A stretch of DNA of 64,000 nt from Thermococcus barophilus MP (lineage in GTDB: Archaea; Methanobacteriota_B; Thermococci; Thermococcales; Thermococcaceae): assembly GCF_000151105.2 (NCBI RefSeq), contig NC_014804.1, positions 620,001 to 684,000 on the forward strand, given 5' to 3'. Below the pieces are notes generated by a model. It did not search any database and had not been told where the DNA came from. It worked only from the letters and a program-made list of their open reading frames with translations. A program made the position numbers and the translations under genes. Positions within the stretch are counted from its first letter, which is position 1. Each line of letters opens with the position of its first letter. This document shows, piece by piece, positions 43,233 to 52,671 of this stretch.

Positions 43233-43412
43233 TCATTCCTCTATCTCATATACTACAACCTTAACTCTCTTACCCTTAAGGACCTCTTTCAGTTCCCACC
43301 AAAGTTTTGTTGGGGATTCCTGAGTGTGGATCAGCATATCACCATTTTCAAGTTTAACTATCTTTTCCTTATACTCAACAAAAATTCCCTCCTTGCTAAA
43401 TATCTCTTTCAT
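43233..43412 (-). CDS. Small conserved-looking protein, 59 aa
   Basis: This short gene is not matched to any family I know. It reads MKEIFSKEGIFVEYKEKIVK and continues to end VVVYEIEE, a plausible beta-rich fold (EGIFVEYKEKIVKLENGDML; KRVKVVVYEI). Support comes from context. Its ATG overlaps the TGA of the HAD gene as ATGA, its TGA overlaps the first ATG of the DUF4392 gene in the same way, and GGGGGG sits upstream. Two ATGA couplings in a row make it a real member of the operon. Confidence 0.8.
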   Translation of the reverse strand: MKEIFSKEGIFVEYKEKIVKLENGDMLIHTQESPTKLWWELKEVLKGKRVKVVVYEIEE

Positions 43413-44053
43413 TTTAAACCCCCCAAGATTTTTCTCAACTCATGAAGGGTTCTAATTTCGTAATCAGCGAAGTTGTACCCTTTTTCATTATTCCTGTTGA
43501 TCCAAACAGCGATCATTCCAACATTTTTTGCACCGTATACATCCTGCTGCAAGCTGTCACCAATCATTATTGCCTCTTTTGGCTCAACTTTAAGCTTTTC
43601 CAATGCGTATATAAATATCTTTGGATCTGGCTTTATTGTGTTTACATCCTCTCTGGTGACAATTACGTCAAAATAATTGTCGAGTTTCGCTATTCTGAGT
43701 TTTAGTTTTTGATAGGTTGGTCCGCTTGTAACGACTCCAAGTTTGTACCCCTCTGACTTTAACCACTCCAAAGTTGGCTTCACATCAGGAAACACATGGA
43801 TCTTATGAGGATACGCAATTAGAAGTTCCTCATACCTTAGGTCTAAGTTGAAAAGCCTGAAAAAGAAGTTCCAGTCGTGCCATTCGTAAGTATTCCTCCG
43901 ACTCAGTATCTCCTCAAGAAACTTAGCCCTTGCCTCCTCCTTTCTAATCTGAAGTCTCCTTGAAATCTCTTCATATACCTGAGGAAGAAAAAGCATCATT
44001 AATGGTTTTTCTGTTAAAAGTGTCTCATCTACATCAAACAGAATTGCCTCCAT
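43409..44053 (-). CDS. HAD-superfamily hydrolase
   Basis: The 214-aa protein has motif I FDVDETLL, motif II VVTSGP, motif III Lys in TIKPDPKIF and motif IV MIGDSLQQDVYGAK. It belongs to the same group as the 33116 product (HAD-IA, helical cap), with unknown substrate. GAGGTGG precedes the ATG. Its start lies 20 bases inside the end of the FtsZ-like gene, and its stop overlaps the next start. Confidence 0.9.
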   Translation of the reverse strand: MEAILFDVDETLLTEKPLMMLFLPQVYEEISRRLQIRKEEARAKFLEEILSRRNTYEWHDWNFFFRLFNLDLRYEELLIAYPHKIHVFPDVKPTLEWLKSEGYKLGVVTSGPTYQKLKLRIAKLDNYFDVIVTREDVNTIKPDPKIFIYALEKLKVEPKEAIMIGDSLQQDVYGAKNVGMIAVWINRNNEKGYNFADYEIRTLHELRKILGGLK

Positions 44054-44816
44054 TTGACCACCTCTTGATTAAAAGTGCTAAAATCTCGATTTCATTATCA
44101 AGCTCCTTGTTCATTCTAACTCCCCATATTATGTCCTTTTCCCTCAGAAGATGCTGAAACTTTTCCAAAATCTCGTGGGCATTCTTTAGAGGTACGTTCT
44201 TACCTACCATTATGCTGATTAACCCCCTGTCCCATATTCCCCAGTTCCATTCAAAGTTAACATCCCTTAGGATTCGCAGTATGCCAATGTTGCCTCCTTT
44301 AATCATGTTAAACAAGTCAGCGTAGTCAATGTTAACGAGCATTTGATTTTCAAGATAATAGTAAAGCTTTGAGAACATGAGTCCAATTTGTTTGCTTGCC
44401 GCATTAAATGCATCTTCTAAGGGTATTGCTGTGTATGTGCTTAAAAACTCCGAAAGTGAATCGTAAAACACGGTCTCAAAACTATAAGCCCATTCTGGTC
44501 TTTCCTCATGCACGAGTTCTTTATAGGGGGAGAGCACATAAGCTAAACGAATCACATCCTTCGTAAGAGCATCGTTGATGAGCCTAACAATTTCGATGTT
44601 AATTGGCTTGTCCTCAAAAATAATCCAGATTATCGTATCATCACTTAGGCTTCCAAAAAAGCTTTTAATTTGCTTTACAAAAGAATGTCTCTTTTTATCA
44701 AAGAGATAATAGGAGGAATCAAGGGGCACTTTGACAGCATTGGGTATGTCAATATTTCTCACAATCCTTATTCCACTGTTTCCAATTCCAACAAAAATAT
44801 GGGTGAAGGAAATCAT
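44034..44816 (-). CDS. Degenerate FtsZ/tubulin-superfamily protein lacking the GTP-binding signature
   Basis: The 260-aa protein aligns by eye with archaeal FtsZ along most of its length. The T1-like loop is IFVGIGNSGIRIVRNI (residues 6-21). PLEDAFNAASKQIGLM equals the FtsZ helix after the T6 region. LVNIDYADLFNMIKGG equals the FtsZ block with the T7 synergy loop NxDxxD, retained. The C-terminal domain is RGLISIMVGKNVPLKNAHE and IIWGVRMNKELDNEIEI. The tubulin signature GGGTGTG is replaced by IIFEDKPINIE, so GTP binding in the normal way is unlikely. It is shorter than FtsZ (about 370-410 aa), with no N-terminal extension or C-terminal peptide. ATG 44816 starts nine bases after the HPS-PHI stop. 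Role unknown; it may modulate a true FtsZ. Confidence 0.8.
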   Translation of the reverse strand: MISFTHIFVGIGNSGIRIVRNIDIPNAVKVPLDSSYYLFDKKRHSFVKQIKSFFGSLSDDTIIWIIFEDKPINIEIVRLINDALTKDVIRLAYVLSPYKELVHEERPEWAYSFETVFYDSLSEFLSTYTAIPLEDAFNAASKQIGLMFSKLYYYLENQMLVNIDYADLFNMIKGGNIGILRILRDVNFEWNWGIWDRGLISIMVGKNVPLKNAHEILEKFQHLLREKDIIWGVRMNKELDNEIEILALLIKRWSNGGNSV

Positions 44817-44824
44817 GGTGACCC

Positions 44825-46045
44825 CTATTCTAAGGTCGCATGCTTTCTCTTCATATCCTTTTCGGTCTTCTGGAATGTTGCCATTAAGAGTGCAATTATC
44901 CCATCCAGAAAGACCATTGTGGAATCCTCGAAAAGCGTTCCCATGGGAGCTATCCATTTGTACTGAGTCAGCATCTGTCTCGCTATGTAATCAGTCGGGA
45001 CATCAGTTTTTGCTCTTCCTGGAATTTCAACCACGACATCAGCTAACTTCCCAAGTGTTGAGTTCTTGTATGAGGTTATGGCAACGACTTTCCCTCCCTG
45101 CTTCTTTGCGATTTCAGCTGCATCAACTATTGTCCTCGTTTCTCCACTCCCGCTGATGGCTATCAGCAAATCGCCTTCTTCAAATGCTGGGGTTATTGTT
45201 TCTCCGACCACATAAACATTGAAATCAAGATGCATTAGCCTCATAGCAAAAGCTTTACCCACGAGACCACTCCTTCCTGCCCCATAAATAAAAATCTTGT
45301 TAGCTCCAATCATTGCATCAACCATTCCTCTAACCTCTTCAAGCCTGAGTGCATCAGCAACGTGATCAATGTGTTCAGTTATATCATGCATAGCTTTTCT
45401 TATTGTCTGCATGTATTCATCCCAAAAGAGATCAATTATCCTCCTTGTAACCTCTTCTGGATTCTCCGACTTGGTTATTGCCCCACCCACGATAATTATA
45501 GTGGCACCAAGTTCAATGACTTTAGGAATAGTCTCTAAGTTCAATCCTCCTGCAACTGCAACTGGGATTTTGACTGCTTTAACAACTTTCTCCAAATCTT
45601 CAAGCGGACTCTTTCCTTGTGCTTGCTCATCTATCCCTGTATGAACAAGAATATAATGGACTCCCATCTTTTCAAGTTCTTTGGCTCTTTTGACCTTATC
45701 TTTAACTCCAATTAGGTCAACCATTACCTTTATCCCATATTTTCTCGCTACCATAAGGGCATCTCTTATTGTTTTATTGTCAGCAACTCCTAAAATAGAG
45801 ACGACATCTGCTCCATGCCTCGCTGCCATTTCAACCTCTAATGCTCCGGTATCCATAGTTTTTAGATCAGCTACTATTTTTCTATCAGGAAAACGCCTTT
45901 TCATCAGTTCAACTGCCCTCATTCCCTCTTTTTTAATAAGTGGAGTTCCAACCTCGAGCCAATGGGCACCGCCGCGAGCAGCTTTTTCTGCTATAGAAAT
46001 AGCCTGTTCAATATCAGTCAAATCCAAAGCAACTTGCAGAATCAT
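44825..46045 (-). CDS. Bifunctional 3-hexulose-6-phosphate synthase / 6-phospho-3-hexuloisomerase
   Basis: The 406-aa fusion has an N-terminal HPS domain (residues 1 to about 210; TIM barrel with VALDLTDIEQAI and VADLKTMDTG). A C-terminal PHI domain (SIS fold; IYGAGRSGLVGKAFAMRL and AISGSGETRT) follows. In archaea lacking the oxidative pentose phosphate pathway it runs backwards, making ribulose 5-phosphate and formaldehyde from fructose 6-phosphate for nucleotide synthesis. ATG 46045 is set by GGAGGAG; 406 aa equals the T. kodakarensis enzyme. It heads an operon of six genes down to the HD protein. Confidence 0.95.
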   Translation of the reverse strand: MILQVALDLTDIEQAISIAEKAARGGAHWLEVGTPLIKKEGMRAVELMKRRFPDRKIVADLKTMDTGALEVEMAARHGADVVSILGVADNKTIRDALMVARKYGIKVMVDLIGVKDKVKRAKELEKMGVHYILVHTGIDEQAQGKSPLEDLEKVVKAVKIPVAVAGGLNLETIPKVIELGATIIIVGGAITKSENPEEVTRRIIDLFWDEYMQTIRKAMHDITEHIDHVADALRLEEVRGMVDAMIGANKIFIYGAGRSGLVGKAFAMRLMHLDFNVYVVGETITPAFEEGDLLIAISGSGETRTIVDAAEIAKKQGGKVVAITSYKNSTLGKLADVVVEIPGRAKTDVPTDYIARQMLTQYKWIAPMGTLFEDSTMVFLDGIIALLMATFQKTEKDMKRKHATLE

Positions 46046-46248
46046 CTTGAACTCCTCCGAATATTTTCTTAGAGCTTCCACCTTAACATCAATTGCACAC
46101 TTTTTAACTTTAACTCTCAAAATTTTTGACAAGAATTTGCAAACATAATTAAATAATTATTTGATTACTTAATTGTGTGTCAAGTGAAAACAGACAACAG
46201 TGGACTAAGTTTAAAAAGAGTTCACTGAATTAAATCTTGGGAATTACG

Positions 46249-46977
46249 ATGGTTACATTTATTCCGTTTGGAGAAAAACCAAATAGAGAGGGCGTCATGT
46301 ATGTTCTCAACTTTCTTCAAAAAAACAAGCTTATTGAGGATTACATGGTTGTTGAATCAAATACCATTGAACTGCTTTCTGAGAGATTACCCGTGGATGA
46401 GGCATACATAATTGGTGATCATCTTGCAACATATGGAATACTTCAAAAGCTAAAGCCAAAGGCAGTTATAAGCATAGATGCCCACACTGACCTAATGCAT
46501 GACTATCTTGATCATGGATCCTGGCTTGCTTATGCTCTCTCAGAAAGAATAATTGAAAAAGCCTCAATCATTGGGCCCGTCCTGATGATACCAACCACAG
46601 AAGGGACCGAACTATGGACAAGACGGGTTAAGATATTCCCTGCCCTGCCCAGAAGCAGGAAAACAAGAGGTAAATGGAAAGCTTACAAGAGCTTGAAGAA
46701 TCATCCGATAGATGAGATAATAAAAGATACTAAAAAGTACCTTGGAGAAGAAATATATCTCACCATTGATTTGGATGTTCTCCTACCCGACTACAAAATT
46801 GCCCGATTTCAGCATGGTGAACTTACATTGGAGGAACTTCTCAACATCCTTGAAGAAATTAAGAGGAACTTCAACATCGTGGCATTTGATATAGCGGAGA
46901 TTTCAGATAAGATAAAACGTTCCCGTTTAGGAAAAAAAGCCTTAGCTGATGTATTTCAATTGCTAAGCGGTGAGTAA
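46249..46977 (+). CDS. Arginase/agmatinase-fold (ureohydrolase) protein
   Basis: The 242-aa protein has the manganese ligands of ureohydrolases: IGDHLA (variant of GGDHS; Asp57, His58), SIDAHTDL (Asp77, His79, Asp81) and TIDLDVLLPD (Asp174, Asp176), with DIAEIS near the end. It is shorter than arginases and agmatinases (about 290-310 aa), so the substrate may differ. The start at ATG 46249 has only GGGA upstream; a TATA-like TTTAAAAAG (46210-46218) gives a short leader. The SSSCA1-family gene follows two bases after the stop. Confidence 0.82.
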   Translation: MVTFIPFGEKPNREGVMYVLNFLQKNKLIEDYMVVESNTIELLSERLPVDEAYIIGDHLATYGILQKLKPKAVISIDAHTDLMHDYLDHGSWLAYALSERIIEKASIIGPVLMIPTTEGTELWTRRVKIFPALPRSRKTRGKWKAYKSLKNHPIDEIIKDTKKYLGEEIYLTIDLDVLLPDYKIARFQHGELTLEELLNILEEIKRNFNIVAFDIAEISDKIKRSRLGKKALADVFQLLSGE

Positions 46978-46979
46978 CA

Positions 46980-47300
46980 ATGGCACTAAGCGATGAAGAG
47001 ATAAGAAAAATAATAACCCCTCTCCTACTTTCAGGGGCAAAGATGCTCGACAAGCATTGCCCCAAGTGTGGCTCTCCCCTCTTTGAATTAAATGGAAGGG
47101 TCTTTTGTCCTGTGTGTGAACATCGAAAAAAACAAAGAAAAGCGGAGCTAAAGGGTATTGAGGAGATACTAATGGAGAAACTAAAGGTATTGGCAAACAA
47201 TTTACCTGATGATATTGAGAAACTCGAAAAGCACTTAAGGGTCATGGAAAAGATAATTGAAATCCTGGAGAGATACAAAAAACTGGAGGGAGAAGAATGA
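46980..47300 (+). CDS. SSSCA1/UPF0148-family zinc ribbon protein
   Basis: The 106-aa protein has the signature of the Sjogren syndrome/scleroderma autoantigen 1 family: LLLSGAKMLDKHCPKCGSPLF and VFCPVCEH form a zinc ribbon (four Cys), followed by a helical, coiled-coil C-terminal part. Function in archaea unknown. It lies in the middle of a tight operon; its stop overlaps the next start as ATGA. Confidence 0.88.
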   Translation: MALSDEEIRKIITPLLLSGAKMLDKHCPKCGSPLFELNGRVFCPVCEHRKKQRKAELKGIEEILMEKLKVLANNLPDDIEKLEKHLRVMEKIIEILERYKKLEGEE

Positions 47301-47509
47301 AACATTTAAAGGTTTTAAACATTCTTAAAGGAAAAGAACTAACAGCTGAAGAAATTTCAAGAGAAGTTAGGATTTCTCATCCTGAAGTCAGAAGAATATT
47401 GCTTAGATTAGCAGAACAGGGAAAAGTGGAAAGCCTTCAGAAAGAGGGCAAAATACTCTGGAGGCTCAAGCAAAGAACCCGCGAAGAAGAGGAATTCAAA
47501 TATGTATAA
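47297..47509 (+). CDS. Small winged-helix DNA-binding protein, 70 aa
   Basis: The protein is a single helix-turn-helix wing: LTAEEISREVRISHPEVRRILLRLAEQGKVESLQ, continuing into a Glu/Arg-rich tail. It could regulate this operon or act with the zinc ribbon protein in front of it, with which it is coupled by an ATGA overlap. Family assignment beyond wHTH is not possible by eye. Confidence 0.8.
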   Translation: MKHLKVLNILKGKELTAEEISREVRISHPEVRRILLRLAEQGKVESLQKEGKILWRLKQRTREEEEFKYV

Positions 47510-47521
47510 AAGAAAAAGGAG

Positions 47522-48316
47522 CTAAACTTTTGTTGCCTTCTCCCAGTATTCATTGAACTTTCCTTTAAAGAGGCTAACAACTCTAAAGTCTTTAATCCAG
47601 ACTTGGGTCTCATAGTTGAAGTACCTGGCAGCCATGTCTTCAAGTGCAAAGAACACTTCCTCATCACAGATCAGCATTGGCAGTTCAAGAGTGTCAATAA
47701 CCTTAAGTTCAAACTTTCCATTTTTGTAGTAGTCCATGAGCTTTGATGCCTGCAGTCTTGGGAGTATCTGCTTGGTAACAACAATTTTAACGGTAATACC
47801 TTTTTCGATAGCTTTAATGATGTCATCCTCAAGGTTTATTGCAACGTATCCATCGTCTGCAAGAAGTATCTCCTTCTGGACGCCCTCAAGCATTTCTTTT
47901 GTCTTGAGTGTTGAGTTTCTGATTCCTCTAACAACCCACACTCTCTCTACACCGTACTTTGGAATCTCTGTCTCTATCAATGGCGTCATGAGTTCAAGTA
48001 GCTCCTCCTTGGCCTTCCTCTTTGCCTCAAGCTCTTCTTTAACTCTCTCCTGCCACTCCTCAATGAATTTCTCAAGTATGTTTTTCGGGTGAACCGGTCT
48101 GTACTTGTTGACTTTGCCAGGTTGGCTGATGGCAAAGCCCTTCTTCTCCAAGCTCCTCAACACATCGTAAGTTCTTGGTGCTGGGACTTCAGAAACGCTG
48201 GCCAACTCCGCTGGAGTAAGAACTCCAAACGCGACCAAGGCAACATATGCCCTTGCTTCGTATAAGTTCAATTCAAAATGTTCTTGTAAAAGTTCTACCA
48301 TTCTGTCTTTTGCCAT
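47522..48316 (-). CDS. trmBL2: TrmB-family chromatin protein TrmBL2
   Basis: The 264-aa protein has an N-terminal winged helix (LNLYEARAYVALVAFG; APRTYDVLRSLEKKGF) and a TrmB-type C-terminal domain without an evident sugar-binding role. Length and sequence match TrmBL2 (TK0471) of T. kodakarensis, an abundant protein that coats DNA in stiff filaments and represses genes. In that species it also lies beside reverse gyrase, as here. ATG 48316 is chosen because GGTGG stands five bases upstream and gives the known length. Confidence 0.94.
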   Translation of the reverse strand: MAKDRMVELLQEHFELNLYEARAYVALVAFGVLTPAELASVSEVPAPRTYDVLRSLEKKGFAISQPGKVNKYRPVHPKNILEKFIEEWQERVKEELEAKRKAKEELLELMTPLIETEIPKYGVERVWVVRGIRNSTLKTKEMLEGVQKEILLADDGYVAINLEDDIIKAIEKGITVKIVVTKQILPRLQASKLMDYYKNGKFELKVIDTLELPMLICDEEVFFALEDMAARYFNYETQVWIKDFRVVSLFKGKFNEYWEKATKV

Positions 48317-48500
48317 TTTTACCACCATCATGGTTCTGTTAAAATATATGTGAGCCAAAGGTATATAACTTTTTTCCAACTCAATTAGTTTTACATCTTA
48401 TTTAAACTTCTGATTTTAACATAACTTCATCTGATTTTATCAATGTTGCATGCATATACAAAACCTTTACTCAGTTATAATTTTAAATCTTTTGGTTCAG

Positions 48501-48529
48501 GCAACAATATTGATCAAATGCAACAATAT
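48501..48529. repeat. Direct repeat upstream of trmBL2
   Basis: GCAACAATAT occurs at 48501-48510 and again at 48520-48529, that is with a period of 19 bases, close to two helical turns. It lies in the 250-base AT-rich gap between the end of rgy and the start of trmBL2, about 185-213 bases before the trmBL2 start. It may be a binding site on one face of the helix for a regulator. TGTTGCA also occurs in the same gap at 48443-48449. Confidence 0.4.
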
Positions 48530-48568
48530 ATTACTAAACAAAGTAGATAACAAGAAGAAGAACAGACA

Positions 48569-51500
48569 TCACTTTAAGATGTACTGTTTAATTTCCTCAT
48601 ACATATTGCTGAGAACTTCCTGATAATCTGCTTTGTTTTCCTCTACCAAGTCCATAAGCTCTTCAAGCTGCCTCGTCCTTTCTTCACTTACAAGCTCTTT
48701 GTATTTACTTATGAGATAGTGATAGACTTTAGTTCCAAGTTCCGTTGGGACTAACTTCTTCCTTCCCTTTGTCTCAATGACATAGTGTCTGTCCAAAAGG
48801 GTCTTAACAATCTTTGCATAGGTGGATGGTCTTCCAATCTTACGCTCTTTCATAAGGGCAATCAGATCACCCTGAGTGTAAAGGGAAACTTTTGGTGCTC
48901 TCCATTTCTTAACTTCAATGACTTTGAGCTTCTGTCCTTTTTCAAGCCTTGGTAACTGTTTTAATGGGGGTGCCCTTAATTTAGTCCAGCCATCAAAGAT
49001 TATTTCAACGTATCCTTCAATCTCAGTCTTGGCAATTCTTGCATCGATCACAGCTTTTTCATAGAGAACTTTCGCAGCTTTCATCTGCGATGCCATGAAC
49101 CGCTTAAATATCATGTCATAAAGCCTGAAATGATCTCTTGTAAGTCCCCTTGCAAGGGTAATGATACCATCTCTCAGCAGTTGCATTAATCTTCCGGTGT
49201 CAATTGGTCTTGTGGGTCTTATACACTCGTGTGCTCCCTCTTCACCCCATTTTCTTGGAGCGAAGTATTCTTCTCCAATTTCTTCGCTAATGTATTCCTT
49301 TGCAACTTCAATACCCGTGTTGCTGACATGAGTTGAATCAGTTCTGTGATAAGTAATAAGACCAAGCTCGAAAAGATCCTGTGCCAATTGCATTGTATGA
49401 GGAGCGGAAAATCCTAAGAACCTTGAAGCATCTTGAAGCATTGTATCTGTGGTATATGGTGGGAATGGGTTTATCTCCTTCTCCTCAATCTGTACATCCT
49501 CAACGATTATCTCGTTGACTTCGTCTTTAACGCCTTCAAGGGTTACGCTTAAGCCGTTCTCCAAAGTCAGCGCCATGAAATCTGTCTCGCTCTCTACAAA
49601 TTCCTTGTATCTCTGTATCACCCATCCAAGAACTGGCGTCTGAACTCTACCAGCCGATAAGTTTCTGCTCTCAAAAACTTCCCACAGCTTTTGGCTGAGC
49701 TCGAATCCAATCCATCTGTCCTCTATTCTCCTCACTAATTGGGCATTGACCCTAAACTCATTAACGTCTCTCGCTTCATTCAATGCTTTCAATATGGCAG
49801 GTCTTGTAACTTCGTGGAACTCAATACGCTTGATATTTGGGGTGTAAGGACTCAGGACATTCCTGATATCCCATGCAATCTTTTCTCCCTCTACATCTGG
49901 GTCAGTCCCTATGAGAATTTCATCAACTTCCTGAGCTATCTCACGCATTGCAATTACATTTTCCAGAGCATCCCTAACATTCCTTGAGCCACATCTTGGA
50001 CAGACTCCTCTCTCCTCCCAGTCAACGAACTGATGACCGCAGTCTCTACAGCGTTTTATTGTGTCATAGACTGGTATGAAGTAGAGCTTCCCATCTCTCT
50101 CCTCTATGAGAACGCCGTGATAACCTTCCGTTGTAACGAGGTCGAACATGTGCCCGCCGCTTGCCAGAATCGTGAGCATTCTGTCGCCTATGCTGACTTC
50201 ATATGCCACCAAGTCGCCAATCCTTCTCTTGCTTGGCTGTCCAAAGAAATTAGCAATTGTTCTGGCTTTATTCGGAGATTCAACTATCATGAGGGCAGAC
50301 TTAACTAAATCCTTGGTCTTTTCACTTATCTTTCCAGCAAGAATTAGTCTGACTTTCTCCCTATCAGAGTCAATCTCTCTCAAAAGCTCCTCAAGATTAA
50401 GCTCTTCAAACGGCTTCATTTCGAACTCAGCAAAGCGCCATCTCATCTGCCTCTTCAAGCCGTTGAAGACCTTTTCGTTGTCCACTATTATTACGCTCAG
50501 GCCCTTTGTAATTCCACCAGCAAAGAGACGTGAGGTTCTTCCGCTTGCCTGGATGTAAGTTCTAACATCTGGGATCTCAATGTACCATTTTCCCTCCTCT
50601 TCTTTGAGGCTGACGAATGGATCTTCTTCTATGCGTTTGAGCACTTCTTCTTTCTTTAGAACTCTCCTCAAGAACTCAACGCTCTGTTTGAACACTTCAA
50701 GGACATGGCTGTGGAATCCTTCCAACGGCAGACCTTCAGCCAATGCCTCTTCAATTTTCATCAATTCAAACTGTGGAATGTTTCTAATCAAACGCCTCAA
50801 GCGAGCATAAAGCCTTTCGCCTTCTCTTCTATCTTCCTCATCGAGGAATTCCATGACTTCACTCATCAATCCTAAGACCCTGTAAATTGTGGGTTGCTCT
50901 AAGTCAAGGCTGAACCTGAATTTCGGCACGCCTGTAAAGATTGCGTATCTGATCAAGTGTGGCAGATCTAATCCCCTAACTATTGTTCCATAATAGGTTG
51001 CAACACCAACCAAATAGTCAATTTCTTCGTTTTCAAACTTCTCCAGGCCTTTCTTGTTTCTTGCAGAGACAAGCTCAACCTTGAAGCCTTTTTCTTGAAG
51101 ATACTGTGTAAGCTTCTCAGCATAACTAATTCCTTGATCAATTGGGACAAATATTAATCCTCCCTTACCAAGTTTTGTCAAAAGTTCTTCAACATGTTCC
51201 TCAATTGACTTCTCTGGGAAGAGATAGCTGTCAACAACGTTTCTCAACGCTGACCTTCCGCTTCCTACTTCGAAGTCTAAAAGCTCACGGTAGAGCTTTA
51301 TCCTATCTCCCCTTGCGCTTCCAGTTGCTGAAGCTACAATTAATACTCCAATTTTATTCTCCCGCTTGAACTTTCTTATTTCTCTCTCAAGCTTGTTAAT
51401 CTGCTTGTTGAGTTCCTTCAACTGTTCTTGCTTGTCTGGGCTGTTGCCATTAAGGAATTTTGCCATCTGCTTCTTCAGCCTTATAATTTCCCATGCCTTC

Positions 51501-52219
51501 TGGATTATCTCTTCTGTAAAGCCGAGCAGAATAAGGGAGCGGTCAATGTTCTTTGAGGCTTTCAGAAATGCATCAACATCATCAACGAAGATAAAGTCAA
51601 ATCTCTTATCCTTGAGCATCTCATCAAAGTTTCTCGCAAGCCACTGGGCTGAAGTTATGAGAATATCAAAATCCCCGCTCATGATTTTTTCAGTCATCTC
51701 CTCTTTTTCCTTCTTCTTCATGCCACCGTGGTAATAAGCGAGGTTGATCTCAATTCCAGCCCTTTCTGCAAATGTTTTCACTCTCTTAATTGTCTGCACC
51801 ACAAGCGGTGTTGTTGGTAAGACTATGTAACTCTTCTTTTTCTTTTTGGCATAATACAATGCCATGAATGATCCAAAAACACTTTTACCCATGCCTGTTG
51901 GAGCTATGATGGAAAAGCTCTTGTTTTTAATTAGCCTCTTTACCCAGGTTTTTTGGGCACTCCAGAAGTTGAAACCCGTGGCTTTCTCAAAGAGATCTTC
52001 AATTTCCCTCAGCTTCTTCTCAAGCTTGTAGATATTCTCCCAGTGCTTCAGTGTTCTACGCAGCTTGAGAGCTTCTCTAATGCCCGTTATCAAATCAAAG
52101 TAAATTTCAGCCTGAATTTCCCTATCGAGACAAACATCACATGGATGCTTCTTGTACAAGCGTTCATCACTAATCCTATCCTCACAGTTTGGACACATTT
52201 CCCTATAAATCGCTTTCAT
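48569..52219 (-). CDS. rgy: Reverse gyrase
   Basis: The 1216-aa enzyme introduces positive supercoils using ATP; it marks hyperthermophiles. An N-terminal zinc finger (CPNCEDR, CDVC) comes first. A superfamily 2 helicase-like part follows with Walker A APTGMGKS (residues 106-113) and DDVDAF in place of DEAD, then the latch. The topoisomerase IA part holds a second zinc finger ([16 protein letters not shown] near residue 720) and the catalytic Tyr in ITYHRTDST (near residue 955). No intein interrupts it, unlike in some Pyrococcus species. ATG 52219 is set by GAGGGTGAG. Confidence 0.98.
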   Translation of the reverse strand: MKAIYREMCPNCEDRISDERLYKKHPCDVCLDREIQAEIYFDLITGIREALKLRRTLKHWENIYKLEKKLREIEDLFEKATGFNFWSAQKTWVKRLIKNKSFSIIAPTGMGKSVFGSFMALYYAKKKKKSYIVLPTTPLVVQTIKRVKTFAERAGIEINLAYYHGGMKKKEKEEMTEKIMSGDFDILITSAQWLARNFDEMLKDKRFDFIFVDDVDAFLKASKNIDRSLILLGFTEEIIQKAWEIIRLKKQMAKFLNGNSPDKQEQLKELNKQINKLEREIRKFKRENKIGVLIVASATGSARGDRIKLYRELLDFEVGSGRSALRNVVDSYLFPEKSIEEHVEELLTKLGKGGLIFVPIDQGISYAEKLTQYLQEKGFKVELVSARNKKGLEKFENEEIDYLVGVATYYGTIVRGLDLPHLIRYAIFTGVPKFRFSLDLEQPTIYRVLGLMSEVMEFLDEEDRREGERLYARLRRLIRNIPQFELMKIEEALAEGLPLEGFHSHVLEVFKQSVEFLRRVLKKEEVLKRIEEDPFVSLKEEEGKWYIEIPDVRTYIQASGRTSRLFAGGITKGLSVIIVDNEKVFNGLKRQMRWRFAEFEMKPFEELNLEELLREIDSDREKVRLILAGKISEKTKDLVKSALMIVESPNKARTIANFFGQPSKRRIGDLVAYEVSIGDRMLTILASGGHMFDLVTTEGYHGVLIEERDGKLYFIPVYDTIKRCRDCGHQFVDWEERGVCPRCGSRNVRDALENVIAMREIAQEVDEILIGTDPDVEGEKIAWDIRNVLSPYTPNIKRIEFHEVTRPAILKALNEARDVNEFRVNAQLVRRIEDRWIGFELSQKLWEVFESRNLSAGRVQTPVLGWVIQRYKEFVESETDFMALTLENGLSVTLEGVKDEVNEIIVEDVQIEEKEINPFPPYTTDTMLQDASRFLGFSAPHTMQLAQDLFELGLITYHRTDSTHVSNTGIEVAKEYISEEIGEEYFAPRKWGEEGAHECIRPTRPIDTGRLMQLLRDGIITLARGLTRDHFRLYDMIFKRFMASQMKAAKVLYEKAVIDARIAKTEIEGYVEIIFDGWTKLRAPPLKQLPRLEKGQKLKVIEVKKWRAPKVSLYTQGDLIALMKERKIGRPSTYAKIVKTLLDRHYVIETKGRKKLVPTELGTKVYHYLISKYKELVSEERTRQLEELMDLVEENKADYQEVLSNMYEEIKQYILK

Positions 52220-52296
52220 TTTCTCACCCTCTAATGTTCTATTTAGGTAATGCAAAGTTTATAAGGGTTTTTTAGATTCCCATTGTGGGTGGGACA

Positions 52297-52671
52297 ATGA
52301 TAATCGAGAGAATTAAGCTTAAGGCTGAGCTCACAGAAGAGCAGTATGAGAGAGCAATAAAGCTTGTAGAAAAGCTAAAATCAACGTTTGCAAACGTTCT
52401 CGTGAAAAAATTCAAAACACAAGAAAAGATAAGCTTTATTGATGTGGATTTAGGTGTAAGGTTGAATTTTGATGTGATAATTGGAAATCGTGGTAAGCCC
52501 TTTATAGCTGTAGAAATGGGAGGAAATAAGTCAAAATATGCCTTTCAGATAATGAAATTTTTCCTTGACGAGCTCGGTGTTGAGTATTCCTTCGATTTTG
52601 ACGGAAAAGAAGTTTATGACACGTTGAAGAGGAGAATTAAGGCAAAGAGCCTGCTGGATTATTTGACATAA
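52297..52671 (+). CDS. Hypothetical protein, 124 aa
   Basis: No family is recognised. The protein looks like a compact alpha/beta domain: a charged N-terminal helix (LTEEQYERAIKLVEKL), beta strands in the middle (LGVRLNFDVIIGNRGKPFIAVEM) and a C-terminal helix. ATG 52297 has GGTGGG five bases upstream. It is divergent from reverse gyrase with 77 bases between starts and overlaps the SWIM gene by 35 bases at its end. Confidence 0.7.
   Translation: MIIERIKLKAELTEEQYERAIKLVEKLKSTFANVLVKKFKTQEKISFIDVDLGVRLNFDVIIGNRGKPFIAVEMGGNKSKYAFQIMKFFLDELGVEYSFDFDGKEVYDTLKRRIKAKSLLDYLT

Noticed and set aside
48569-52219. Intein in reverse gyrase
   Set aside because: The protein has normal length and all motifs run on without an inserted block.
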